Positions 25,801 to 38,200 of a DNA stretch of 64,000 nt are shown here, one piece after another. Origin of the DNA: Pratylenchus scribneri. Taxonomy: Eukaryota; Nematoda; Chromadorea; Rhabditida; Pratylenchidae. Position 1 is the first letter of the stretch. Every line of letters starts with the position of its first letter. The stretch lies in NCBI GenBank assembly GCA_030063045.1, contig JAQSEB010000084.1, positions 434,001 through 498,000 of the forward strand, in the 5' to 3' direction. The notes beneath the pieces are model-generated. The model saw only the letters and a list, made by a program, of their open reading frames with translations. It did not search any database and was not told where the DNA came from. The position numbers were made by a program, and so were the translations under genes.

Positions 25801-28800
25801 AGGAAAATGCAGGTGGGTAAGGTGAACTAGGTGATTAAGGAAAATGCTGGTGGATAGGGTGAATTTGGTGATTAAGGAAAATGATGGTGGATAGGGTGAA
25901 CTAGGTGATTAAGGAAAATGCTGGTGGATAGGGTGAATTTGGTGATTAAGGAAAATGCTGGTGGATAGGGTGAACTAAGTGATTAAGGAAAATGCAGGTG
26001 GGTAAGGTGAACTAGGTGATTAAGGAAAATGCTGGTGGATAGGGTGAACTAGGTGATTAAGGAAAATGCAGGTGGGTAGGGTGAACTAGGTGATTAAGGA
26101 AAATGATGGTGGATAGGGTGAACTAGGTGATTAAGGAAAATGCTGGTGGATAGGGTGAATTTGGTGATTAAGGAAAATGCTGGTGGATAGGGTGAACTAG
26201 GTGATTAAGGAAAATGCTGGAGGATAGGGTGAACTAGGTGATTAAGGAAAATGCAGGTGGGTAGGATGAACTAGGTGATCGAGTAAGATGCAGGTAGGTA
26301 GGGTGAACTAGGTGATTAAGGAAAATGCAGGTAGGTTAGGGTGAACTAGGTGATTAAGGAAAATGCTGGTGGATAGGGTGAACTAAGTGATTAAGGAAAA
26401 TGCAGGTGGGTAAGGTGAACTAGGTGATTAAGGAAAATGCTGGTGGATAGGGTGAACTAGGTGATTAAGGAAAATGCAGGTGGGTAGGGTGAACTAGGTG
26501 ATTAAGGAAAATGATGGTGGATAGGGTGAACTTGGTGATTAAGGAAAATGCTGGTGGGTAGGGTGAACTAGGTGATTAAGGAAAATGATGGTGGATAGGG
26601 TGAACTTGGTGATTAAGGAAAATGCTGGTGGGTAGGGTGAACTAGGTGATTAAGGAAAATGCAGGTGGGTAGGTTGAACTAGGTGATTAAGGAAAATGCT
26701 GGAGGATAGGGTGAACTATGTGATTAAGGAAAATGCTGGTGGGTAGGGTGAACTAGGTGATTAAGGAAAATGCTGGTGGATAGGGTGAACTATGTGATTA
26801 AGGAAAATGCTGGTGGGTAGGGTGAACTAGGTGATTAAGGAAAATGCTGGTGGGTAGGGTGAACTAGGTGATTAAGGAAAATGCAGGTGGGTAGGGTGAA
26901 CTAGGTGATTAAGGAAAATGCTGGTGGGTAGGGTGAACTAGGTGATCGAGTAAGATGCAGGTGGATAGGGTGAAGTTGGTGATTAAGGAAAATGCAGGTG
27001 GATTGGGTGAACTAGGTGATCGAGTAAGATGCAGGTGGATAGGGTGAAGTTGGTGATTAAGGAAAATGCAGGTGGATTGGGTGAACTAGGTGATCGAGTA
27101 AGATGCAGGTGGATAGGGTGAAGTTGGTGATAAAGGAAAATGCTGATGGATAGGGTGAACTAGGTGATTAAGGAAAATGCAGGTGGGTAGGGTGAACTAG
27201 GTGATTAAGGAAAATGCAGGTGGGTAGGGTGAACTAGGTGATTAAGGAAAATGCTGGTGGGTAGGGTGAACTAGGTGATTAAGGAAAATGCAGGTGGGTA
27301 GGGTGAACTAGGTGATTAAGGAAAATGCAGGTGGGTAGGGTGAACTAGGTGATTAAGGAAAATGCAGGTGGGTAGGGTGAACTAGGTGATTAAGGAAAAT
27401 GCAGGTGGGTAGGGTGAACTAGGTGATTAAGGAAAATGCTGGTGGGTAGGGTGAACTAGGTGATTAAGGAAAATGCTGGTGGATAGGGTGAACTAGGTTA
27501 TTAAGGAAAATGCTGGTGGATAGGGTGAACTAGGTTATTAAGGAAAATGCAGGTGGGTAGGGTGAACTAGGTGATTAAGGAAAATGCAGGTGGGTAGGGT
27601 GAACTAGGTGATTAAGGAAAATGCTGGTGGGTAGGGTGAACTAGGTGATTAAGGAAAATGCTGGTGGATAGGGTGAACTAGGTTATTAAGGAAAATGCTG
27701 GTGGATAGGGTGAACTAGGTTATTAAGGAAAATGCAGGTGGGTAGGGTGAACTAGGTGATTAAGGAAAATGCTGGTGGATAGGGTGAATTTGGTGATTAA
27801 GGAAAATGCTGGTGGATAGGGTGAACTAGGTGATTAAGGAAAATGCAGGTTGGTAGGGTGAACTAGGTGATTAAGGAAAATGCAGGTGGGTAGGGTGAAC
27901 TAGGTGATTAAGGAAAATGCTGGTGGATAGGGTGAACTAGGTTATTAAGGAAAATGCTGGTGGGTAGGGTGAACTAGGTGATTAAGGAAAATGCAGGTGG
28001 GTAGGGTGAACTAGGTGATTAAGGAAAATGCTGGTGGATAGGGTGAACTAGGTGATTAAGGAAAATGCAGGTGGGTAGGGTGAACTAGGTGATTAAGGAA
28101 AATGCTGGTGGATAGGGTGAACTAGGTTATTAAGGAAAATGCAGGTGGATAGGGTGAACTAGGTGATTAAGGAAAATGCTGGTGGATAGGGTGAATTTGG
28201 TGATTAAGGAAAATGCTGGTGGATAGGGTGAACTAGGTGATTAAGGAAAATGCTGGAGGATAGGGTGAACTAGGTGATTAAGGAAAATGCAGGTGGGTAG
28301 GATGAACTAGGTGATCGAGTAAGATGCAGGTGGGTAGGGTGAACTAGGTGATTAAGGAAAATGCAGGTAGGTTAGGGTGAACTAGGTGATTAAGGAAAAT
28401 GCTGGTGGATAGGGTGAACTAAGTGATTAAGGAAAATGCAGGTGGGTAAGGTGAACTAGGTGATTAAGGAAAATGCTGGTGGATAGGGTGAACTAGGTGA
28501 TTAAGGAAAATGCAGGTGGGTAGGGTGAACTAAGTGATTAAGGAAAATGCAGGTGGGTAAGGTGAACTAGGTGATTAAGGAAAATGCAGGTGGGTAAGGT
28601 GAACTAGGTGATTAAGGAAAATGCTGGTGGATAGGGTGAACTAGGTGATTAAGGAAAATGCTGGTGGATAGGGTGAATTTGGTGATTAAGGAAAATGCTG
28701 GTGGATAGGGTGAACTAGGTGATTAAGGAAAATGCTGGAGGATAGGGTGAACTAGGTGATTAAGGAAAATGCAGGTGGGTAGGATGAACTAGGTGATCGA

Positions 28801-31800
28801 GTAAGATGCAGGTGGGTAGGGTGAACTAGGTGATTAAGGAAAATGCAGGTAGGTTAGGGTGAACTAGGTGATTAAGGAAAATGCTGGTGGATAGGGTGAA
28901 TTTGGTGATTAAGGAAAATGCTGGTGGATAGGGTGAACTAGGTGATTAAGGAAAATGCTGGAGGATAGGGTGAACTAGGTGATTAAGGAAAATGCAGGTG
29001 GGTAGGATGAACTAGGTGATCGAGTAAGATGCAGGTGGGTAGGGTGAACTAGGTGATTAAGGAAAATGCAGGTAGGTTAGGGTGAACTAGGTGATTAAGG
29101 AAAATGCTGGTGGATAGGGTGAACAAAGTGATTAAGGAAAATGCAGGTGGGTAAGGTGAACTAGGTGATTAAGGAAAATGCTGGTGGATAGGGTGAACTA
29201 GGTGATTAAGGAAAATGCAGGTGGGTAGGGTGAACTAGGTGATTAAGGAAAATGATGGTGGATAGGGTGAACTTGGTGATTAAGGAAAATGCTGGTGGGT
29301 AGGGTGAACTAGGTGATTAAGGAAAATGCAGGTGGGTAGGGTGAACTTGGTGATTAAGGAAAATGCTGGTGGGTAGGGTGAACTAGGTGATTAAGGAAAA
29401 TGCAGGTGGGTAGGGTGAACTAGGTGATTAAGGAAAATGCTGGAGGATAGGGTGAACTAGGTGATTAAGGAAAATGCAGGTGGGTAGGATGAACTAGGTG
29501 ATTAAGGAAAATGCTGGTGGATAGGGTGAATTTGGTGATTAAGGAAAATGCTGGTGGATAGGGTGAACTAGGTGATTAAGGAAAATGCTGGAGGATAGGG
29601 TGAACTAGGTGATTAAGGAAAATGCAGGTGGGTAGGATGAACTAGGTGATCGAGTAAGATGCAGGTGGGTAGGGTGAACTAGGTGATTAAGGAAAATGCA
29701 GGTAGGTTAGGGTGAACTAGGTCATTAAGGAAAATGCTGGTGGATAGGGTGAACTAAGTGATTAAGGAAAATGCAGGTGGGTAAGGTGAACTAGGTGATT
29801 AAGGAAAATGCTGGTGGATAGGGTGAACTAGGTGATTAAGGAAAATGCAGGTGGGTAGGGTGAACTAGGTGATTAAGGAAAATGATGGTGGATAGGGTGA
29901 ACTAGGTGATTAAGGAAAATGCTGGTGGATAGGGTGAATTTGGTGATTAAGGAAAATGCTGGTGGATAGGGTGAACTAGGTGATTAAGGAAAATGCAGGT
30001 GGGTAGGGTGAACTAGGTGATTAAGGAAAATGATGGTGGATAGGGTGAACTTGGTGATTAAGGAAAATGCTGGTGGGTAGGGTGAACTAGGTGATTAAGG
30101 AAAATGCAGGTGGGTAGGGTGAACTTGGTGATTAAGGAAAATGCTGGTGGGTAGGGTGAACTAGGTGATTAAGGAAAATGCAGGTGGGTAGGGTGAACTA
30201 GGTGATTAAGGAAAATGCTGGTGGATAGGGTGAACTAGGTGATTAAGGAAAATGCTGGAGGATAGGGTGAACTAGGTGATTAAGGAAAATGCAGGTGGGT
30301 AGGATGAACTAGGTGATCGAGTAAGATGCAGGTGGGTAGGGTGAACTAGGTGATTAAGGAAAATGCAGGTAGGTTAGGGTGAACTAGGTGATTAAGGAAA
30401 ATGCTGGTGGATAGGGTGAACTAAGTGATTAAGGAAAATGCAGGTGGGTAAGGTGAACTAGGTGATTAAGGAAAATGCTGGTGGATAGGGTGAACTAGGT
30501 GATTAAGGAAAATGCAGGTGGGTAGGGTGAACTAGGTGATTAAGGAAAATGATGGTGGATAGGGTGAACAAAGTGATTAAGGAAAATGCAGGTGGGTAAG
30601 GTGAACTAGGTGATTAAGGAAAATGCTGGTGGATAGGGTGAACTAGGTGATTAAGGAAAATGCAGGTGGGTAGGGTGAACTAGGTGATTAAGGAAAATGA
30701 TGGTGGATAGGGTGAACTTGGTGATTAAGGAAAATGCTGGTGGGTAGGGTGAACTAGGTGATTAAGGAAAATGCAGGTGGGTAGGGTGAACTTGGTGATT
30801 AAGGAAAATGCTGGTGGGTAGGGTGAACTAGGTGATTAAGGAAAATGCAGGTGGGTAGGGTGAACTAGGTGATTAAGGAAAATGCTGGAGGATAGGTTGA
30901 ACTAGGTGATTAAGGAAAATGCTGGTGGATAGGGTGAACTAAGTGATTAAGGAAAATGCAGGTGGGTAAGGTGAACTAGGTGATTAAGGAAAATGCTGGT
31001 GGATAGGGTGAACTAGGTGATTAAGGAAAATGCAGGTGGGTAGGGTGAACTAAGTGATTAAGGAAAATGCTGGTGGGTAAGGTGAACTAGGTGATTAAGG
31101 AAAATGCTGGTGGATAGGGTGAACTAGGTGATTAAGGAAAATGCAGGTGGGTAGGGTGAACTAGGTGATTAAGGAAAATGATGGTGGATAGGGTGAACTA
31201 GGTGATTAAGGAAAATGCTGGTGGATAGGGTGAATTTGGTGATTAAGGAAAATGCTGGTGGATAGGGTGAACTAGGTGATTAAGGAAAATGCTGGAGGAT
31301 AGGGTGAACTAGGTGATTAAGGAAAATGCAGGTGGGTAGGATGAACTAGGTGATCGAGTAAGATGCAGGTAGGTAGGGTGAACTAGGTGATTAAGGAAAA
31401 TGCAGGTAGGTTAGGGTGAACTAGGTGATTAAGGAAAATGCTGGTGGATAGGGTGAACTAAGTGATTAAGGAAAATGCAGGTGGGTAAGGTGAACTAGGT
31501 GATTAAGGAAAATGCTGGTGGATAGGGTGAACTAGGTGATTAAGGAAAATGCAGGTGGGTAGGGTGAACTAGGTGATTAAGGAAAATGATGGTGGATAGG
31601 GTGAACTTGGTGATTAAGGAAAATGCTGGTGGGTAGGGTGAACTAGGTGATTAAGGAAAATGATGGTGGATAGGGTGAACTTGGTGATTAAGGAAAATGC
31701 TGGTGGGTAGGGTGAACTAGGTGATTAAGGAAAATGCATGTGGGTAGGTTGAACTAGGTGATTAAGGAAAATGCTGGAGGATAGGGTGAACTAGGTGATT

Positions 31801-34800
31801 AAGGAAAATGCAGGTGGGTAGGATGAACTAAGTGATTAAGGAAAATGCAGGTGGGTAAGGTGAACTAGGTGATTAAGGAAAATGCTGGTGGATAGGGTGA
31901 ACTAGGTGATTAAGGAAAATGCAGGTGGGTAGGGTGAACTAGGTGATTAAGGAAAATGCTGGTGGATAGGGTGAACTAGGTGATTAAGGAAAATGCAGGT
32001 GGGTAGGGTGAACTAGGTGATTAAGGAAAATGCAGGTGGGTAGGGTGAACTAGGTGATTAAGGAAAATGCTGGTGGATAGGGTGAACTAGGTTATTAAGG
32101 AAAATGCTGGTGGGTAGGGTGAACTAGGTGATTAAGGAAAATGCAGGTGGGTAGGGTGAACTAGGTGATTAAGGAAAATGCTGGTGGATAGGGTGAACTA
32201 GGTGATTAAGGAAAATGCAGGTGGGTAGGGTGAACTAGGTGATTAAGGAAAATGCTGGTGGATAGGGTGAACTAGGTTATTAAGGAAAATGCAGGTGGGT
32301 AGGGTGAACTAGGTGATTAAGGAAAATGCTGGTGGATAGGGTGAATTTGGTGATTAAGGAAAATGCTGGTGGATAGGGTGAACTAGGTGATTAAGGAAAA
32401 TGCTGGAGGATAGGGTGAACTAGGTGATTAAGGAAAATGCAGGTGGGTAGGATGAACTAGGTGATCGAGTAAGATGCAGGTGGGTAGGGTGAACTAGGTG
32501 ATTAAGGAAAATGCAGGTAGGTTAGGGTGAACTAGGTGATTAAGGAAAATGCTGGTGGATAGGGTGAACTAAGTGATTAAGGAAAATGCAGGTGGGTAAG
32601 GTTAACTAGGTGATTAAGGAAAATGCTGGTGGATAGGGTGAACTAGGTGATTAAGGAAAATGCAGGTGGGTAGGGTGAACTAAGTGATTAAGGAAAATGC
32701 AGGTGGGTAAGGTGAACTAGGTGATTAAGGAAAATGCTGGTGGATAGGGTGAACTAGGTGATTAAGGAAAATGCAGGTGGGTAGGGTGAACTAGGTGATT
32801 AAGGAAAATGATGGTGGATAGGGTGAACTAGGTGATTAAGGAAAATGCTGGTGGATAGGGTGAATTTGGTGATTAAGGAAAATGCTGGTGGATAGGGTGA
32901 ACTAGGTGATTAAGGAAAATGCAGGTGGGTAGGATGAACTAGGTGATCGAGTAAGATGCAGGTGGGTAGGGTGAACTAGGTGATTAAGGAAAATGCAGGT
33001 AGGTTAGGGTGAACTAGGTGATTAAGGAAAATGCTGGTGGATAGGGTGAACTAAGTGATTAAGGAAAATGCAGGTGGGTAAGGTGAACTAGGTGATTAAG
33101 GAAAATGCTGGTGGATAGGGTGGACTAGGTGATTAAGGAAAATGCAGGTGGGTAGGGTGAACTAGGTGATTAAGGAAAATGATGGTGGATAGGGTGAACT
33201 TGGTGATTAAGGAAAATGCTGGTGGGTAGGGTGAACTAGGTGATTAAGGAAAATGCAGGTGGGTAGGGTGAACTAGGTGATTAAGGAAAATGCTGGAGGA
33301 TAGGGTGAACTAGGTGATTAAGGAAAATGCAGGTGGGTAGGATGAACTAGGTGATCGAGTAAGATGCAGGTGGGTAGGGTGAACTAGGTGATTAAGGAAA
33401 ATGCTGGTGGGTAGGGTGAACTAGGTGATTAAGGAAAATGCAGGTGGGTAGGGTGAACTAGGTGATCGAGTAAGATGCAGGTGGGTAGGGTGAACTAGGT
33501 GATTAAGGAAAATGCTGGTGGGTAGGGTGAACTAGGTGATTAAGGAAAATGCTGGTGGGTAGGGTGAACTAGGTGATTAAGGAAAATGCTGGTGGGTAGG
33601 GTGAACTAGGTGATTAAGGAAAATGCTGGTGGGTAGGGTGAACTAGGTGATTAAGGAAAATGCAGGTGGGTAGGATGAACTAGGTGATCGAGTAAGATGC
33701 AGGTGGGTAGGGTGAACTAGGTGATTAAGGAAAATGCAGGTAGGTTAGGGTGAACTAGGTGATTAAGGAAAATGCAGGTGGGTAGGATGAACTAGGTGAT
33801 CGAGTAAGATGCAGGTGGGTAGGGTGAACTAGGTGATTAAGGAAAATGCAGGTAGGTTAGGGTGAACTAGGTGATTAAGGAAAATGCAGGTGGGTAGGAT
33901 GAACTAGGTGATCGAGTAAGATGCAGGTGGGTAGGGTGAACTAGGTGATTAAGGAAAATGCAGGTAGGTTAGGGTGAACTAGGTGATTAAGGAAAATGCT
34001 GGTGGATAGGGTGAACTAAGTGATTAAGGAAAATGCAGGTGGGTAAGGTGAACTAGGTGATTAAGGAAAATGCTGGTGGATAGGGTGGACTAGGTGATTA
34101 AGGAAAATGCAGGTGGGTAGGGTGAACTAGGTGATTAAGGAAAATGATGGTGGATAGGGTGAACTTGGTGATTAAGGAAAATGCTGGTGGGTAGGGTGAA
34201 CTAGGTGATTAAGGAAAATGCAGGTGGGTAGGGTGAACTAGGTGATTAAGGAAAATGCTGGAGGATAGGGTGAACTAGGTGATTAAGGAAAATGCAGGTG
34301 GGTAGGATGAACTAGGTGATCGAGTAAGATGCAGGTGGGTAGGGTGAACTAGGTGATTAAGGAAAATGCTGGTGGGTAGGGTGAACTAGGTGATTAAGGA
34401 AAATGCAGGTGGGTAGGGTGAACTAGGTGATCGAGTAAGATGCAGGTGGGTAGGGTGAACTAGGTGATTAAGGAAAATGCTGGTGGGTAGGGTGAACTAG
34501 GTGATTAAGGAAAATGCTGGTGGGTAGGGTGAACTAGGTGATTAAGGAAAATGCTGGTGGGTAGGGTGAACTAGGTGATTAAGGAAAATGCTGGTGGGTA
34601 GGGTGAACTAGGTGATTAAGGAAAATGCTGGTGGATAGGGTGAAGTTGGTGATTAAGGAAAATGCAGGTGGATTGGGTGAACTAGGTGATCGAGTAAGAT
34701 GCAGGTGGGTAGGGTGAACTAGGTGATTAAGGAAAATGCTGGTGGATAGGGTGAACTAGGTGATCGAGTAAGATGCAGGTAGGTAGGGTGAACTAGGTGA

Positions 34801-35289
34801 TTAAGGAAAATGCAGGTAGGTTAGGGTGAACTAGGTGATTAAGGAAAATGCTGGTGGATAGGGTGAACTAAGTGATTAAGGAAAATGCAGGTGGGTAAGG
34901 TGAACTAGGTGATTAAGGAAAATGCTGGTGGATAGGGTGAACTAGGTGATTAATGAAAATGCAGGTGGGTAGGGTGAACTAGGTGATTAAGGAAAATGAT
35001 GGTGGATAGGGTGAACTTGGTGATTAAGGAAAATGCTGGTGGGTAGGGTGAACTAGGTGATTAAGGAAAATGATGGTGGATAGGGTGAACTTGGTGATTA
35101 AGGAAAATGCTGGTGGGTAGGGTGAACTAGGTGATTAAGGAAAATGCAGGTGGGTAGGTTGAACTAGGTGATTAAGGAAAATGCTGGAGGATAGGGTGAA
35201 CTAGGTGATTAAGGAAAATGCAGGTGGGTAGGATGAACTAAGTGATTAAGGAAAATGCAGGTGGGTAAGGTGAACTAGGTGATTAAGGA
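19850..35289 (+). repeat. Second higher-order family of the satellite
   Basis: This part of the left array is enriched in variants rare or absent before about 19.8 kb: units ending GAATTTGGT (about 19898, 20307, 20867 and onward to about 32870), and the GGTTGAACTAGG unit followed by GGAGGATAGG, GGTAGGATG and GGTAAGG units (near 21826, 31745 and 35155). A GATCGAG unit followed by AGGTAGGTAGGG occurs at 21427, 26277, 31352 and 34762 (also once at about 18952), spacing the blocks at 4850, 5075 and 3410 bp. These are variable-length super-blocks rather than one fixed period. The left boundary is approximate. Confidence 0.6.
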
Positions 35290-38200
35290 TTTTGGGCCTT
35301 GGGTATTCATCGCCATCGGATAACCCACTTTCTTTTGAGAACAATTCATTTTTCATTCGTAACATTCCCCATTTGGCCGAACCGGCCTCTTCTTCTACTT
35401 TTGCCAACTTATTTTCCAGTTTTTTAATTTCTTCAACCACATTCATAAATTCTAATTTGACGGCTGTTAATTCTTTATTGTTATTTTCCAGTAATTGTTT
35501 TAAATTATTTATTTTTTCATCACTTTCTCCAACTTTTTTCACACAAAATTCAATTTTTTCATTTGGAGTAAATTTTTTGCACTCTCTTTCAAAGTGTAAT
35601 TCGCCACAGAATAAGCAATTTCTACGGGGGCGCTGTTTCCTTGATGAATTTTGCCGTGGTCGGCTTATATCGAATACGCCCTCCTCCAAATATTCATCTG
35701 GTGGATTTTGACGTGGCCGGCTTCTTTCAAATACCAATGGGCACATTACCACTTCCTCCAAATTCTCACTTCCCAATTCCATTGGTTCTGGTTCCGGCTC
35801 ATCATCGGAATCCTTTTTTATTTTCTCCAACCTTTCTTTACACTTTTTATTTTTCTTTTTGCCCTTATTGGGCTGGCATAAACACGGTTTGAGGGAAGAT
35901 TTGCAAATGCATTCAATTGGGGTCGATCTGCCTCTTCCAATCGCACATGGACAAGTGCACCAATACACACCTGAACCTGATTCGGCTTCGGATTCATAAA
36001 AAATTTCCTCTTCATCCTCAGTTAACGAATTTGATGAATTTGCAACTTCTTCGCGCATTTGTGCGCAATATATGCATTCATGTATTTCAGAGTCATTCTC
36101 ATTCTGTAATTCATCCTCATTTTCTTCATTTATTACCCACAATTCTTCCTCTGAATCACTCGGAGGATCTTCCAAAACAAATGCACCAAATTTCAAATCT
36201 TCATCATCAGAGTATTCTTTATAATTTTTAACATTTTTCCTTTCCCTTAATTTCATTGGATGCTTTGTATTTTGTTTATTTTCTTCAATTTCTTCTTCAG
36301 CATGTGCTCTCAATTCCAATGGGTATAAAAGGACAATTGCCCTTGTCAAAATTTTACCTTTGCATTTTACTTTAGCCGACCTTATTAATCCATCCTTGCT
36401 CTTAATTAATTCAACAATTTTTCCCAAATTCCATGAAAATTTTGGAGCATTTTCTTGGTGGACCAGCACAATTTCTCCAATTTGTGGCAAATAATTTTTC
36501 TTGGCAATTTTTTGACGGTGACGATCCGCCCTTTCCTTCAATTCATTCAAATATTCCTTTTCCCATTTTTTACAAAAATAATTCAACATATCATTTGCGT
36601 TTTTCCAATTTTTAATCAATTCATCCCTTTGGGTTTCTTTTAGTTTAAATTCATCAATTTCCAAATTATCCAAATCAATAATTTTTTCATTCCTTTTTGG
36701 GAACATCAAATCAATTGGCCTCAAAATTTCCAGGCTTTCTTCAACATTTTCATAGACATATGTTAATGGCCGGGTATTCATTACCAATTTAACTTCCGGC
36801 AAAATTGTCCGCAATTCTTCAAAAAATAAAAATTTTCGTCCAACTGCTGCCTTCAAGGCTTTTTTCATAATTTTTACCATCGCTTCGTAAAATCCCCCGA
36901 ACCAAGGGGACACTGATGGTATAAATGTCCACCTTATTTTTTCCAATTCAATTTTCTTTTCAATTTCATTTACTACTTTATATGTTAATCGATATTGTGT
37001 GCCGTTATCGCTAATTAAATATTTAGGCTTTCCATATTCGGCAATGAATCTTCTCAATGCATTGATGCAGGATTTTGCCGTCAAATCCGGAATCAATTCC
37101 AAATGTGTGAATCTCGTTGCCATGCATGTAAAAATTTCGATCCAAATCTTCATTATTTCTCCTTTGAAATTTTTCACTTCAAAAGGACCGGCATAATCCA
37201 TTCCGCAATTTGTGAAGGGAATCGAAATTTTTGCTCTTTCTTCGGGTAAATTTGGCATCTTTGGAAAGGCAATTGGCTCCAATTTTGCCTTCCGGCAATA
37301 AAAACATTTATTAATTGTCATTTTCATTTTCTTTCTTCCCATTGGAATCCAAAATGTTTTTCTCAATTCCGTCAAACTTTGCCGGAGACCACTGTGAAGC
37401 GTGCGCAAATGCGCTTCATTACAAATAATTTCAGCCAATGGCGATTCATATGAAATAAAAATTTGTGCTTTTTGTCCAGAATTGCCCAATCGTCCAGGGC
37501 ATGTCCAAATTCCATATTTTGATTTTTCCATAAATAAATTTTGCATTTCTTTTTCACTTGGAGGATATTTATACTGATCCTGGCTTATGAGCAAAATTTC
37601 AGCCAATTTTCTTATTTCAATTGCATTTTTAGTATTTTGAAGATCACTCATAAATTCCGTTTCAAATTTACTTTTTTGGCCAAAAATTTTAATTGCCTTG
37701 CACGTTGCAACCGAAATATTTACCAATTTTGGCCATTCATTTCTTATTTTTATGTCAATAATTTCATTAACCAACATATCCATATTTATTTCTTCCAATT
37801 TTTTATCCCATTCTTTTTCATTTTTAATCAATTCTGGTGCTTTTGGCCATTCCATTTCATCAAATTTTAGGAAGTTTGGCCCCTCCCACCAAATCGAATT
37901 GGCTTTTAATTCTGCACAACTGCAGCCACGGCTTGCCAAATCAGCCGGGTTCACATCTGTGGGCACATATTTCCATTTTATTTTCATATCCTTTCTCAAT
38001 TCCAAAACTCTATTTTTCACAAATTTTGGCAATTTATCCACGTTGGAGATGAGTATCCAGCTCAAGACCACCTTTGAATCGGACCATATATAATAATTGC
38101 CAATTTTCAAATCAATTTCCTTCTTTATAAATTCAAGCATTTTGCAACCGGAAACAGCAGCCATCAATTCCAATCGTGGAATTGTCAATTTGGCTTTGAT

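Larger units (their letters stand above)
1..35289 (+). repeat. 37-bp satellite, left array (about 950 copies)
   Basis: Head-to-tail array of a 37-bp unit beginning GATTAAGGAAAATG and ending GGGTAGGGTGAACTAGGT, all in one orientation and open at the left window edge. Common variants are CTGGT/CAGGT in the middle, GGTAGGG/GATAGGG, GAACTTGGT, GGTTATTAAGG, GATAAAGG, and a distinct subtype starting GATCGAGTAAGATG. A 38-bp subtype contains AGGTTAGGG. Length outliers are a 40-bp unit at 1222-1261 and a 29-bp unit at 19175-19203. The plus strand has about 15 G and 2 C per unit. The unit length is 1 modulo 3, so each copy shifts frame and stop codons close all frames, which explains the complete lack of ORFs. 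There is no sign of coding, and the function is unknown. Confidence 0.98.

Noticed and set aside
1..35289. CRISPR-like array
   Set aside because: Units abut without spacers, the unit is 37 bp throughout, there are no cas genes, and the source is an animal.
1..35289. Standard telomere at the left end
   Set aside because: The G-rich strand runs 5' to 3' into the window, opposite to a left-end cap. The window edge is arbitrary, and long higher-order repeats are not telomere-like.
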